Notes: generated by a model not told the origin, from the sequence alone. 64,000 nucleotides of DNA from Bacillus sp. FJAT-49736 (GCF_018343615.1 NZ_JAGYPI010000001.1:1196960-1260959), one strand, 5' to 3'; numbered from the stretch's first letter, positions 34,241-43,208 are shown. Program-made: numbers and translations.

Positions 34241-34268
34241 TTAACAAATCACGTTTTTGCTGTATAAT
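34241..34268 (+). promoter_or_regulatory. Promoter of yeeI
   Basis: TTAACA (34241-34246), 16 bases, TATAAT (34263-34268). The leader to the ATG at 34361 is about 85 bases. Confidence 0.5.
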
Positions 34269-34360
34269 ATAATAGGATTAATTACAGCTTTATACCCTAT
34301 TATTTTTATTAAATAATCGATTTATTTTGTTATATTTAAGCAGAAAGAGAGTGTTCAGTA

Positions 34361-35080
34361 ATGGGTCGTAAATGGAATAATATTAAAGAAAAGAAAGCTT
34401 CAAAAGACGCAAATACAAGTAGAATTTATGCTAAATTTGGCCGCGAAATATTTGTTGCAGCGAAACAAGGAGAGCCAGATCCTGAATCAAATCAAGCATT
34501 AAAATTCGTGCTCGAGCGTGCAAAAACATATAGTGTGCCAAAACATATCATAGACCGTGCGATTGAAAAAGCGAAGGGCGGTTCGGATGAGAACTATGAC
34601 GAGCTTCGTTATGAAGGCTTTGGTCCAAATGGTTCTATGGTGATCGTGGATGCCTTAACAAATAATGTGAATCGCACAGCATCTGATGTAAGAGCGGCAT
34701 TTGGTAAAAATGGCGGTAACATGGGAGTAAGCGGATCTGTTGCTTATATGTTTGATTCAACTGCTGTAATTGGTATTGAAGGAAAAACTGCTGATGAAGC
34801 TCTTGAATTGTTAATGGAAGCAGATGTTGATGTTCGGGACATTATCGAAGAAGAAGAAACAATTATTGTTTACGCAGAACCAGAAAACTTCCATGCAGTG
34901 CAGGAAGCATTCACAAATGCGGGGATTACAGATTTTACGGTTGCAGAAATTACGATGCTTGCACAAAATGAAATTACTCTTTCTGATGATGCAAAAGCAA
35001 AGTTTGAAAAATTAATTGATGCACTTGAAGATTTAGATGATGTGCAACAGGTTTATCATAATGTCGATTTAAGTGAATAA
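34361..35080 (+). CDS. yeeI: YebC/PmpR family protein, YeeI type
   Basis: The 239 residues match B. subtilis YeeI (239 aa) along their whole length: [20 protein letters not shown] at the start, [20 protein letters not shown], the YebC block [20 protein letters not shown], and [20 protein letters not shown] at the end. YebC proteins have three domains and are annotated as DNA-binding regulators, although recent work links the family to translation of difficult proline motifs. The very regular codon use and strong RBS suggest good expression. Monocistronic between its promoter and a terminator. Confidence 0.95.
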   Translation: MGRKWNNIKEKKASKDANTSRIYAKFGREIFVAAKQGEPDPESNQALKFVLERAKTYSVPKHIIDRAIEKAKGGSDENYDELRYEGFGPNGSMVIVDALTNNVNRTASDVRAAFGKNGGNMGVSGSVAYMFDSTAVIGIEGKTADEALELLMEADVDVRDIIEEEETIIVYAEPENFHAVQEAFTNAGITDFTVAEITMLAQNEITLSDDAKAKFEKLIDALEDLDDVQQVYHNVDLSE

Positions 35081-35190
35081 TACTCTTTCATGACCAAAGT
35101 ATAGTTAGACCAATACATTTTTGGTTTGATTCTTTTAAAATCCATAATGATTTACGGGAATAAAAATCATCGTTTTTACTTTGATAAACA

Positions 35191-35239
35191 AAAACTCACT
35201 TTTTGTATGAATTATTTGCATATGAAAGGTGGGTTTTTT
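35191..35239 (+). terminator. Intrinsic terminator after yeeI
   Basis: AAAACTCAC (35191-35199) pairs with GTGGGTTTT (35229-35237, one G-T pair), followed by further Ts. Between here and 35398 I see no gene. Confidence 0.7.
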
Positions 35240-35398
35240 ATTGTATTTAGATGATGTAGACTGTGAGTTTGAAGAGTATTTTATGACTTGAAAATTAAGA
35301 ATTATTCTCTAAAAAAAATGAAGAATGCAAAGAGACAGAAGTATAAATTCTATCTTTTCTTTTCGAATAAATTTAAAATAAATTATAAAAATAAATGC

Positions 35399-35419
35399 TT
35401 GATAGGATACATCTATCAA
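35399..35419 (+). promoter_or_regulatory. Palindromic operator-like site before the MrpR-like gene
   Basis: TTGATAG (35399-35405) and CTATCAA (35413-35419) flank 7 bases, immediately before the RBS GGGAG and ATG 35436. The position suggests autoregulation. Confidence 0.5.
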
Positions 35420-35435
35420 AATGGGAGCCGGAATA

Positions 35436-35845
35436 ATGTATAACGAAAATATTAAGAAACAGTTTTTAAACGATAACAAAACTGCATCAGATAAGTTGTT
35501 TTCTTTTTCAAGTTATTATGAGGAAATGTATAAAATGGATTTGTGTGATTTTAATCTAAATCAATATAAAATATTTATTACAGAAACAAGAAATAAAAGT
35601 AAAGAAGATTTGTTTGAAATAGTCGAACGTATTAATGATTATGTTGAATGGTCAATAAGAAAGGGGATAAAGCTAAATAACATCAATCCTCTTTCGATAC
35701 TAGATGAAGAATGGATGGAGGATTTTTTTAAATAAAAAGGGGAAGAAGATAATCGGGTATTTACAATAACCTTCTAAGATCAAATGCTTCCGATGATGTT
35801 GGTCTTATTTATAAAATTTTGGCGCAGTTGCTTCAGGAATTGTAA
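35436..35845 (+). pseudogene. Truncated MrpR-like (integrase-fold phage repressor) gene
   Basis: ATG 35436, 8 bases after GGGAG, opens a 99-residue product ending at 35735: MYNENIKKQFLNDN, YKMDLCDFNLNQYKIFI, VERINDYVEWSIRKGIKLNN and INPLSILDEEWMEDFF. This is the N-terminal SAM-like core-binding domain seen in MrpR-type phage repressors and tyrosine recombinases. The catalytic-type domain is absent. A further frame at 35768-35845 encodes NLLRSNASDDVGLIYKILAQ and LLQEL, which could be a left-over C-terminus, and a terminator lies at 35976. I therefore read it as a decayed gene. The 99-residue part may still be made. Confidence 0.5.
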
Positions 35846-35975
35846 AAAATAAAGGTAAAATGGATAATTTATCCTATTTAATTTGACTCATGTAATTATT
35901 ACAAATTATGTTTACAATAATGTATGAATATTAATTTACCCCCCAAGTAAAATTTCTGAACTTTCTACCCAACTG

Positions 35976-36006
35976 ATATCCAGTCTAATTGGCTGGATAT
36001 TTTTTT
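35976..36006 (+). terminator. Orphan intrinsic terminator
   Basis: ATATCCAG (35976-35983) and CTGGATAT (35993-36000), followed by TTTTTT. No intact plus-strand gene ends near it, which supports decay of the MrpR-like gene upstream. Between 36007 and 36189 I see no gene. Confidence 0.75.
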
Positions 36007-36189
36007 GTTAAAGAAATATCATGATAGAGTTTCATTAAGTTATTGCAAAAATTAGCATATTCCTTATAAAAACATATTAATTTCATTCGTAAAATGAGAC
36101 TATTAAAAGTGAATGTATCAGTATTTTTTATTTAGACGTTGTGCAGCAAGTGTATCATTAGGGGAGTAATGTAATTTTTACAACAGTAT

Positions 36190-36231
36190 AAATACGGCAA
36201 ACCTTATTTATCATTATAAGGTCTGCCGTAT
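36190..36231 (-). terminator. Intrinsic terminator after the flavoenzyme gene
   Basis: On the minus strand ATACGGCA and TGCCGTAT close a stem whose inner part ACCTTAT/ATAAGGT also pairs, followed by TTTAT. Confidence 0.7.
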
Positions 36232-36234
36232 ATT

Positions 36235-37362
36235 TTACTTATTTTTAATAGCTCCTTCGACGTCATACAAGCTTACATCTATTTCTGTATCCAATCCCAT
36301 CGCCAATTTTGCCAGCTCTGAGCCAATATATGGTCCCATAGTTAAACCAGACGCTCCAAGTCCATTAGCGACAAAAATACCGTCAAAGCCAGGTAGCTTT
36401 CCAATGATGGGAAGAAAACCAGGTGTAAATGGCCGAAACCCAACTCTCGTTTCCAGCAAGGTAGCACTTGCTAAATCGGGTGCAAGCTCTAAAGCTTTAT
36501 GTAAAATTTCTTGCATTCCACCGGCTGTAACTCTTGTATCAAAGCCTGTATCATTTTCATGGGTCGCTCCTGCTACAATTTTGCCTCCATTAAAGGCTAA
36601 TAAATACTGGTCGGTTGGAGGCATAACAACCGGCCATTTACTCGTTTCAATACCGGGTAATAGTAAATGAAGTATTTGCGCTTTTTGAAAGGTAACCTGA
36701 AAATCTAGGCCAAGAGGTGCCAAGACTTGATTTCCCCATGCACCAGCCGTTACAATCACACAATCAGCTTGAATACAATTTCCTTCAACATTTACTCCTG
36801 TAATCTGTTTTCCGTTAGAAAGTAAAGTTGCTTCACCATGAATCATAGTCGCACTGTGCTTTTTGGCGCTATTTAATAATGCATCCCGAAGTGCACGGCC
36901 ATCGACCCGAGCTGCTCCACTGACATGAACAGAGCCGTAACCGTCCGCTAGCAATGGAAACTTGCTTTTTGTTTCTTTTGGAGAGAGGATCGTTACATCT
37001 CCCATTTCAGGTGCTTCTTCTTTTCGCTTGAGAGCTCTCTTTTCCATCGTAACTAGCTTGTCATGGTCAGAATGGATGCTGATTGCCCCAACTTTTGCAT
37101 ATCCCGTATCCGTTTCTCCGTCTTTTTCAAGTTCTTTTATTAAAGTAGGATAATATTTAGCACCGCCTTTTGCCAATTGGTACCACGCTTTATTTCTCCT
37201 TTGAGAAAGCCACGGACATACAATTCCTGCTGCCGCATCGGTTGCTTGGCCAATATCCTTTCGATCGACAATTACTACTTCTTTTTTTGCCTTTGCAAGG
37301 TGATAGGCGGTAGCTGCTCCTAATATACCTGCTCCTATAACTATATATTTTTTCATGTTCAT
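36235..37362 (-). CDS. FAD-dependent D-amino-acid-oxidase-type oxidoreductase
   Basis: The protein has 375 residues. The N-terminal FAD motif is VIGAGILGAATAYHLAKAKK with a following VVIVDR acidic end. Later DAO blocks are TDAAAGIVCPW, GAARVDGRALRDAL, VIVTAGAWGNQVLAPLG, and the C-terminal FRPFTPGFLPIIGKLPGFDG with IFVANGLGASGLTMGP. This is the glycine/D-amino-acid oxidase family (YurR/DadA-like). It would oxidise an amine or amino acid with FAD, releasing imine, in the cytoplasm. Substrate unknown. It is divergent from niaP, with ATG 37362 after AAAGGA. Confidence 0.9.
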   Translation of the reverse strand: MNMKKYIVIGAGILGAATAYHLAKAKKEVVIVDRKDIGQATDAAAGIVCPWLSQRRNKAWYQLAKGGAKYYPTLIKELEKDGETDTGYAKVGAISIHSDHDKLVTMEKRALKRKEEAPEMGDVTILSPKETKSKFPLLADGYGSVHVSGAARVDGRALRDALLNSAKKHSATMIHGEATLLSNGKQITGVNVEGNCIQADCVIVTAGAWGNQVLAPLGLDFQVTFQKAQILHLLLPGIETSKWPVVMPPTDQYLLAFNGGKIVAGATHENDTGFDTRVTAGGMQEILHKALELAPDLASATLLETRVGFRPFTPGFLPIIGKLPGFDGIFVANGLGASGLTMGPYIGSELAKLAMGLDTEIDVSLYDVEGAIKNK

Positions 37363-37525
37363 GACATCCTTTAAACTCTAGCTAACATTATTCTAAATAT
37401 CTAAATACCATGTTTTATAATACCAATGGAATACACAGTGAAACAAGTATATATGCATATAAAATCCTAAATCAGCAAAATATACTTTTTAAAATAAAAT
37501 ACGAGTTTGATAAAGTATTGATAGG

Positions 37526-37558
37526 TGTCTTTACAGATGACTGGTTAAGTGTTATATT
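37526..37558 (+). promoter_or_regulatory. niaP promoter with a candidate NiaR box
   Basis: TTTACA (37530-37535), 17 bases, TATATT (37553-37558). The -35 box lies within TGTCTTTACA (37526-37535), a TGT-N4-ACA dyad like the core of NiaR sites (GTGTC/GACAC). NiaR binding with niacin would hide the -35 box. The promoter call is firmer than the operator call. Confidence 0.55.
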
Positions 37559-37620
37559 TCAAATGGAATTAATACATGAATCTTTTATTCCACAAAACTA
37601 TTTTTTAAAAGGAGTACTAT

Positions 37621-38826
37621 ATGGAAAACAAGCAAACAGTGTCGCAAAAAAAGTTGCTGTTCATATCCGGAACAGGCTGGATGTTTGACGCCTTAGATGT
37701 AGGAATTTTATCCTTCGTAATCACTGCCCTTGCAAAGGATTGGAATTTGAATCCATCCCAAATGGGTTGGATTGGTAGCATCAATTCCATTGGTATGGCA
37801 GTCGGAGCGCTTCTTTTCGGAATTCTAGCCGATCGATTCGGTCGAAAATCGATTTTTATGATTACCTTATTATTTTTCTCTATAGGGAGCGGATTATCCG
37901 CATTTGCCCCAACACTAACAATATTTTTAATCTTACGTTTTTTGATTGGAATGGGTCTAGGTGGAGAGCTACCTGTGGCTTCTACACTTGTTTCTGAGAG
38001 TGTAGCCACAAAAGATCGTGGAAGAATTGTTGTTTTATTGGAAAGCTTTTGGGCAGGGGGCTGGTTAATAGCAGCACTTATTTCTTATTTCATTATTCCG
38101 AAATTCGGATGGCAAACCGCTTTATTAATTTGTACAATACCTGCTTTTTATGCCTTATATTTACGCTTAGGCTTACCAGATTCACCTAGGTTTCAAACGG
38201 TAACAAAAGAAAATCGCCAATCTGTATTGAAAAAAATACAAGAAGTTTGGTCGAAAAAATATGCGAAACGCACTTTGATGCTTTGGGTTGTTTGGTTTAC
38301 TGTCGTATTCTCCTATTACGGAATGTTTTTATGGCTTCCAAGTGTTATGGTTCTGAAGGGCTTCAGCATGATTAAAAGCTTTGAGTATGTTTTAATCATG
38401 ACGCTAGCTCAGCTTCCAGGATACTTTACAGCTGCGTGGCTTATTGAAAAAGCAGGGAGAAAATTTGTATTAGTTACTTTTTTAATTGGAACAGCTATTT
38501 TTGCATATCTATTCGGTAATGTTGAAAGCTTAACTTGGTTAATGATATCCGGAATGTTTCTTTCATTCTTTAATCTAGGTGCATGGGGTGCTCTTTATGC
38601 ATACTCTCCAGAGCAATATCCAACTGTTATCCGTGGAACAGGAACCGGTATGGCAGCAGGCTTTGGCCGAATAGGAGGTATTTTCGGACCATTACTTGTA
38701 GGTAATTTAGTAGCTCAAAAGGTATCGACTGATTATATCTTTACGATCTTCTGTATCTCTATTGTGATTGGTGTACTGTTTGTATTATTTCTTGGCAAAG
38801 AGACGAAGCGAATGGAGCTTGAATAA
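37621..38826 (+). CDS. niaP: Niacin transporter, MFS family
   Basis: The 401 residues match B. subtilis NiaP (YceI) block by block: GWMFDALDVGILSFVITALA, WIGSINSIGMAVGALLFGIL, GMGLGGELPVASTLVSESVA, VFSYYGMFLWLPSVMVLKGF, LAQLPGYFTAAWLIEKAGRK and GRIGGIFGPLLVGNLVAQKV. It belongs to the aromatic-acid/sugar symporter branch of MFS with 12 helices and takes up nicotinic acid for NAD synthesis. ATG 37621 follows AAAAGGAG. The promoter region carries a candidate NiaR box. Confidence 0.92.
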   Translation: MENKQTVSQKKLLFISGTGWMFDALDVGILSFVITALAKDWNLNPSQMGWIGSINSIGMAVGALLFGILADRFGRKSIFMITLLFFSIGSGLSAFAPTLTIFLILRFLIGMGLGGELPVASTLVSESVATKDRGRIVVLLESFWAGGWLIAALISYFIIPKFGWQTALLICTIPAFYALYLRLGLPDSPRFQTVTKENRQSVLKKIQEVWSKKYAKRTLMLWVVWFTVVFSYYGMFLWLPSVMVLKGFSMIKSFEYVLIMTLAQLPGYFTAAWLIEKAGRKFVLVTFLIGTAIFAYLFGNVESLTWLMISGMFLSFFNLGAWGALYAYSPEQYPTVIRGTGTGMAAGFGRIGGIFGPLLVGNLVAQKVSTDYIFTIFCISIVIGVLFVLFLGKETKRMELE

Positions 38827-38830
38827 AGGA

Positions 38831-38863
38831 AAAAAGGGCTATCTCAGATGAGATAGCTTTTTT
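38831..38863 (+). terminator. Intrinsic terminator after niaP
   Basis: GCTATCTC (38838-38845) and GAGATAGC (38850-38857), followed by TTTTTT. Confidence 0.88.
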
Positions 38864-38888
38864 CGTATAAAATTCTGTATAAATTTGA

Positions 38889-38952
38889 TTGTATTTTCGA
38901 AATTAAATACATATAATCAATAATAACAAGACGTTCAAATTTATTTGAACGT
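38889..38952 (+). promoter_or_regulatory. Promoter and 22-bp operator before the HTH-MFS operon
   Basis: TTGTAT (38889-38894), 17 bases, TATAAT (38912-38917). A perfect dyad follows: ACGTTCAAAT (38931-38940), TT, ATTTGAACGT (38943-38952), at about +8 to +29 and before the RBS. This is a textbook road-block operator for the regulator encoded next. Confidence 0.82.
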
Positions 38953-38976
38953 TAAATAAAAATTGTAGGTGACTAA

Positions 38977-39516
38977 ATGATGCAAGAGCAATTAGAAGTA
39001 TATGAAATTACGACTTTGGAGGAGGCAAAAATCTTAACCAATGAGTTAAGGATGAAAATATTTTCAGTTTATTTTGATCAAAAGCCTAGAACTGCGAAGC
39101 AGCTTGCAGATGAACTAAACCTCTCAGCTTCCAAGGTCCATTACCATATTCAAGAATTGGTGAAGGCAGGGTTTCTTTTTCTATACGATACAAATGAAGT
39201 GAACGGAATTATGGAGAAATATTATTTGCCAATTGCCAAGGACTTTCGAATTCTTATCAATCAATTAGATATAGATGGCAGACAACAGATTGTGGATAGA
39301 ACATTGAGTGATATGAAGAAACAACTTTTACAATCGATAAATCAAAACAACACAAACGTTTTTAGGACATTACATTTGCATCTTAATCAAAATGAAAAAG
39401 AGGAATTGGAAAAAGAACTGATTTCTATAATGGAGAAGTGGGAGAAACGAATAAAGGAAAGGGAACCAAAAGGGGAAAAAGGCTATGGGGTTCTTGTTTC
39501 CATGTTTGCAAAATAA
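38977..39516 (+). CDS. ArsR-like winged-helix transcriptional regulator
   Basis: The protein has 179 residues. The helix-turn-helix is clear: LTNELRMKIFSVYFDQKPRT, AKQLADELNLSASKVHYHIQ (recognition helix) and ELVKAGFLFLYDTNEV with the wing. Residues 90-170 form long charged helices (MEKWEKRIKEREPKGEKGYG near the end), probably for dimerisation and ligand sensing. This HTH_20 type of regulator usually controls an adjacent exporter. AGGTGA precedes ATG 38977. The 22-bp palindrome upstream is its likely operator. Confidence 0.87.
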   Translation: MMQEQLEVYEITTLEEAKILTNELRMKIFSVYFDQKPRTAKQLADELNLSASKVHYHIQELVKAGFLFLYDTNEVNGIMEKYYLPIAKDFRILINQLDIDGRQQIVDRTLSDMKKQLLQSINQNNTNVFRTLHLHLNQNEKEELEKELISIMEKWEKRIKEREPKGEKGYGVLVSMFAK

Positions 39517-39537
39517 TCAATAAGCGGGGGGATTCGG

Positions 39538-40854
39538 TTGGCAGGAAATAAGGGGTTTCATACATTTTTATTCATATGGGGAGGGCAGCTTGGCTCATTA
39601 TTAGGTTCCAGCTTAACTTCCTTTGCATTAGGGGTATATATTTTACAAAAAACAGGCTCTGTATCCAATTTTGCGATTACACTAGTATGTATGTCTGTAC
39701 CAGGACTATTAATTTCACCATTTGCAGGAGCGCTTGTAGATAAATGGAGTCGCAAAGGGATGATGCTTGCGAGTGATTGCTTGTCCGGATTAGCGACATT
39801 AGGGATATTTTCCTCCGTATTTTTTACTGAGCTACAGTTATGGCATATCTATACAGCGGTCATTATGTGGTCCATTTCTGGAGCCATGCAATTTCCTGCC
39901 TACCAAGCAATAGTGGCACAGATTGTGGAAAAAAAACATCTTGGTCGGGCAAATGGCTTAATCCAGATGTCAGACGCTGCCTCAAGCATTGTTGCACCGC
40001 CTATTGCCGGAATATTGCTACCTATTATCCATATACAAGGGATTCTCCTCATGGACTTTTTTTCATTTTTTATTGCCATATTCTCATTGCTTTTGGCGAA
40101 AATACCTCCTTTTGTTGCTTCGGAATTATATAGAAAAAAACAGTCTCTATTATTAGATATTAAAGACGGTATTCAATATTTACGTTTTAACAAAGCTTTA
40201 TTGTGGTTTTTAATGTACTTTTCGATGGCTAATTTTATATTAGGCTTTGAAAATGTATTGCTGCAGCCGCTCATTCTTTCCTTAAGTGATGCTAAAACCC
40301 TTGGATTTGTCATGTCATGTTTTGGATTAAGCATGGTTTTAGGAGGGCTGGTAATGAGCGCTTGGGGCGGTCCGAAAAGAAAGACAAGAGGAGTCTTTGG
40401 ATTTGGACTCATTAGCTCCGTTTTTTTCACCTTTATATGGGGAACGAATTTTATTCCGGTCATGTGCGTATTTATCTTTATTTCCTTTTTCTTTTTGCCG
40501 TTTGGAAATACCTGCTCACAGGTTATTTGGCAAAGCAAAGTAGATCCTGGCATTCAAGGTCGTGTCTTTGCATTACGAAGAATGATTGCTATGTCACTCA
40601 TGCCAATTTCCTATTTACTTTCTGCACCATTATTAGATCATGTATTTACTCCGTTCATGTCTCCACCAGCCATCGGCAGCAAATTGCTTGGCGGATGGCT
40701 GGGCGTAGGCGAGAATAGCGGAATACGATTATTTTTAATGACTTTAGGATTAATATGGATAGGAACAACAATTATTTTATCTTTTCACAAAGAAATTAAG
40801 TTATTGGATGACGATAGTAAAATAGAGGAAGAAACTCTCGCAACTACTGTTTAA
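39538..40854 (+). CDS. MFS exporter (macrolide-efflux type)
   Basis: TTG 39538 lies 6 bases after GCGGGGGG and 21 bases after the regulator stop, so the two form an operon. The 438 residues have 12 predicted helices, with the N-terminal phrase FLFIWGGQLGSLLGSSLTSF, ALGVYILQKTGSVSNFAITL, loop GALVDKWSRKGMMLASDCLS and AIVAQIVEKKHLGRANGLIQ, all typical of MFS_3/MefA-like efflux proteins. It probably exports a toxic compound that the upstream regulator senses. Confidence 0.9.
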   Translation: MAGNKGFHTFLFIWGGQLGSLLGSSLTSFALGVYILQKTGSVSNFAITLVCMSVPGLLISPFAGALVDKWSRKGMMLASDCLSGLATLGIFSSVFFTELQLWHIYTAVIMWSISGAMQFPAYQAIVAQIVEKKHLGRANGLIQMSDAASSIVAPPIAGILLPIIHIQGILLMDFFSFFIAIFSLLLAKIPPFVASELYRKKQSLLLDIKDGIQYLRFNKALLWFLMYFSMANFILGFENVLLQPLILSLSDAKTLGFVMSCFGLSMVLGGLVMSAWGGPKRKTRGVFGFGLISSVFFTFIWGTNFIPVMCVFIFISFFFLPFGNTCSQVIWQSKVDPGIQGRVFALRRMIAMSLMPISYLLSAPLLDHVFTPFMSPPAIGSKLLGGWLGVGENSGIRLFLMTLGLIWIGTTIILSFHKEIKLLDDDSKIEEETLATTV

Positions 40855-40981
40855 TCGGCTTTATTGTCTGCACTTTGTGCAGGCTTTTTAATTTGGAAAA
40901 TAATTGTTGGTGGTATGGTTAAAACTATATTAAGAAAATCTCATTTCTGTAGGAAAAAAGCGTGAAAAGAAGGCGGATGAT

Positions 40982-42244
40982 ATGCGAAAATCAAAGGTTC
41001 AAATTCTGCTTTTGTTTTTAATAGCCAGTATTATTTGGATTTTCTTGACTGAATATATAATGAAATTTTTAGATTTGAGTCTATCCGTTGTCCTGGTTGT
41101 AGAAAGAATTAAAGGGATCTTTTACATTATTTTAACAGGTGGATTTATTTATTTTTCTCTAATAAAAAAAGAAGAATATGACTTGATTAAACAGGAGCAA
41201 AGGAAGCTATCCACTTTAATTAATTCTATGGTGGATTATGTTATTTTTAAAGATGGGAATGGACGTTGGATTCAAGCAAATCAATTTTGTTTAAAGCTGT
41301 TTCGATTAGAATTTGTAAATTATAAAGGAAAGACCGACGACGAACTTATAAAATATACCCCCTTTTACCGGAAGACACTGCTTCAGAACAAAGATAGAGA
41401 TGAGCTTGCATGGAATGATGGAAAACAATTTCGGAGTGAAGAAATAATTCCACTCCGAACTGGAGAAACAAAAACCTTTGAAACCATAAGAGTACCGTTG
41501 AAAAATCCAGACGGAAGCAGAAAGGCGTTAGTAGTGATTGGTAGAGATATTACTAAAATGAAGGATACAGATGATCACTTGAGGAAAACAGAAAAGCTCT
41601 CGGTTGTAGGAGAACTGGCAGCTAGCGTTGCTCATGAAGTGCGAAATCCACTCACTTCTATTAAAGGATTTATTCAATTATTGGAATCAGGAGAGAATAA
41701 GAACAAAGCATACTTTGATATTATTCTTAAAGAACTGGATCGCATCAATGAGATTGTAGGGGAGTTGCTTGTATTAGCCAAACCTCAGGATATAATATTT
41801 CAAACATGTAATGTTGTTCCTATATTAAAAGATGTCTGTTCATTATTGAAATCTGAATCTAATATGCAATCCGTTGAATTAATCTTACATGTTGATGATG
41901 ATATTCCGTCGATTAACTGCAATGTAAATCAATTAAAACAAGTATTCATCAATATTATAAAAAATGCAATCGATGCCTCCTATAAGGGTGGAGAAGTAGA
42001 AATCATAGTGAAAAATCAAAAAAACGGCTATGTTTTAACTCAGATAAAAGATAATGGAATAGGGATATCTGCCGAACGTCTCCAGCGAATAGGCGAACCT
42101 TTTTATTCTCACAAGGAAAAGGGAACTGGCCTTGGATTAACCATTTGCTTCAAAATTATTGAATCTCACCGTGGAAAAATATTATTTGAAAGTGAACTTA
42201 ATAAAGGAACAACAGTGGACATTTTGCTGCCTATACAATCATAA
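40982..42244 (+). CDS. PAS-domain sensor histidine kinase (KinA/KinE-like, orphan)
   Basis: The protein has 420 residues: two membrane helices (about 7-27 and 41-61), a PAS domain (about 75-195, NSMVDYVIFKDGNGRWIQAN), HisKA with the phosphoacceptor His218 in GELAASVAHEVRNPLTSIKG, and HATPase with N box (IIKNAIDAS), G1 (DNGIGIS) and G2 (KGTGLGLTICFKII). No response regulator gene is adjacent. The HisKA sequence is of the type shared by the sporulation kinases that phosphorylate Spo0F, so input to the phosphorelay is a fair inference. ATG 40982 follows AAGGCGG. Confidence 0.9.
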   Translation: MRKSKVQILLLFLIASIIWIFLTEYIMKFLDLSLSVVLVVERIKGIFYIILTGGFIYFSLIKKEEYDLIKQEQRKLSTLINSMVDYVIFKDGNGRWIQANQFCLKLFRLEFVNYKGKTDDELIKYTPFYRKTLLQNKDRDELAWNDGKQFRSEEIIPLRTGETKTFETIRVPLKNPDGSRKALVVIGRDITKMKDTDDHLRKTEKLSVVGELAASVAHEVRNPLTSIKGFIQLLESGENKNKAYFDIILKELDRINEIVGELLVLAKPQDIIFQTCNVVPILKDVCSLLKSESNMQSVELILHVDDDIPSINCNVNQLKQVFINIIKNAIDASYKGGEVEIIVKNQKNGYVLTQIKDNGIGISAERLQRIGEPFYSHKEKGTGLGLTICFKIIESHRGKILFESELNKGTTVDILLPIQS

Positions 42245-42280
42245 GTTTATAGTAATATTGTTATGTAAACTAAAAAGTTT

Positions 42281-42320
42281 ATTTAAAAGGATGTGCTCCT
42301 TTAGACACATCCTTTTAAAT
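42281..42320. terminator. Bidirectional intrinsic terminator
   Basis: ATTTAAAAGGATGTG (42281-42295) and CACATCCTTTTAAAT (42306-42320) form a perfect 15-bp stem between the convergent kinase and msrA genes. Confidence 0.85.
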
Positions 42321-42322
42321 AA

Positions 42323-42853
42323 TTATTTTGACCAATGAGTTTGAATAAACTCGTCACGCCCAGATTTTTTACGGTCTTCTTTATATTCATCGGGACTCTT
42401 TTTATAAAAGTCCTGATGATAATCTTCAGCAGGGTAGAAAGTAGCAGCTGGAAGGATTTCCGTAACAATTGGCTTTTTAAATTTACCACTATCTGCTAAA
42501 GCCTGCTTGGATCTTTCAGCGATTTCCTTTTGTTCCTCTGTATGATAAAAAATAGCGGTACGGTATGAATCGCCACGATCTTGGAATTGACCTCCTGCAT
42601 CCGTTGGGTCAATTTGCTGCCAATAAATCTCCAGCAATTTTTCATATGGAAACACGGAAGGATCAAACGTTATCTGTACCACCTCATAATGGCCACTAGT
42701 ACCGGATTTCACATCTTTATAGGTAGGATTCTCTAAGTGACCGCCTGAATAACCTGATACCACTTTTTCAATGCCATCCCACTGATCAAAGGGCTTTACC
42801 ATACACCAAAAGCATCCGCCTGCAAACGTTGCTAGTTCTAAATGATTCGTCAT
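42323..42853 (-). CDS. msrA: Peptide-methionine (S)-S-oxide reductase MsrA
   Basis: ATG 42853 follows GGAGGAATT; upstream in-frame ATGs have no RBS. The 177 residues begin [16 protein letters not shown] with the catalytic Cys14 in the GCFWC motif, then [32 protein letters not shown] and [20 protein letters not shown]. It reduces the S form of methionine sulfoxide in proteins, using thioredoxin. No msrB gene lies next to it, unlike the msrA-msrB operon of B. subtilis. The call is firm. Confidence 0.97.
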   Translation of the reverse strand: MTNHLELATFAGGCFWCMVKPFDQWDGIEKVVSGYSGGHLENPTYKDVKSGTSGHYEVVQITFDPSVFPYEKLLEIYWQQIDPTDAGGQFQDRGDSYRTAIFYHTEEQKEIAERSKQALADSGKFKKPIVTEILPAATFYPAEDYHQDFYKKSPDEYKEDRKKSGRDEFIQTHWSK

Positions 42854-42992
42854 GTTGAATTCCTCCAAAAAAAAGCACGATTTATTTAGGATATTATCAT
42901 GTTCATAGATTGGAATCAATTAAGACACTTTATTCCTTTCTGCCAAGTAGGAAAAAAGCATGAGAAATTTGGGAAAAAATTTATCTTTGATG

Positions 42993-43021
42993 TTCTTAAT
43001 AATGAAATTCCACAATATAAA
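42993..43021 (+). promoter_or_regulatory. Candidate promoter of the exopolysaccharide operon
   Basis: TTCTTA (42993-42998), 17 bases, TATAAA (43016-43021). Transcription would start near 43028, just before the EAR-like RNA. Confidence 0.45.
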
Positions 43022-43034
43022 TGATGTATATTAA

Positions 43035-43131
43035 GGTGATGCCTCCTTACCACTATCAAACGGAGACACTCGGTCATGCTGTGGGTCCAAAACCTTAGAC
43101 GCTTGTCGTCAAGAGTGTGATGTGAGGAGGG
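43035..43131 (+). ncRNA. EAR (epsC) RNA-like processive antitermination element
   Basis: A structured non-coding stretch lies directly upstream of an epsC-like gene, where EAR RNA is known in Bacillales. The outer stem pairs GCCTCCT (43041-43047) with the GAGGAGG at 43124-43130. ACACTC (43066-43071) can pair with GAGTGT (43113-43118), and GACG/CGTC (43099-43110) closes a small hairpin. A strong terminator follows 30 bases on, which is just what an antitermination RNA would have to overcome to express the 15-kb operon. The name is based on position and architecture, not on a covariance model search. Confidence 0.6.
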
Positions 43132-43160
43132 GTTAAATGCCCCAATCAAAATAATAGAAA

Positions 43161-43208
43161 AAATAATGATGCGTTTCTTTATGAAGAGTCGCATCATTAT
43201 TTTTTTTA
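43161..43208 (+). terminator. Strong intrinsic terminator between EAR-like RNA and the eps genes
   Basis: ATAATGATGCG (43163-43173) and CGCATCATTAT (43190-43200) with extra A-T pairs and seven Ts. It lies inside the leader, before the first gene of the operon. Confidence 0.9.

Noticed and set aside
37410-37688. A 92-codon plus-strand reading frame upstream of and into niaP
   Set aside because: It has no RBS, contains the niaP promoter and RBS, and overlaps the well-supported niaP start in another frame.
39840-40133. Overlapping frames inside the MFS exporter gene
   Set aside because: They are shadows of the conserved membrane protein frame and have no start signals.
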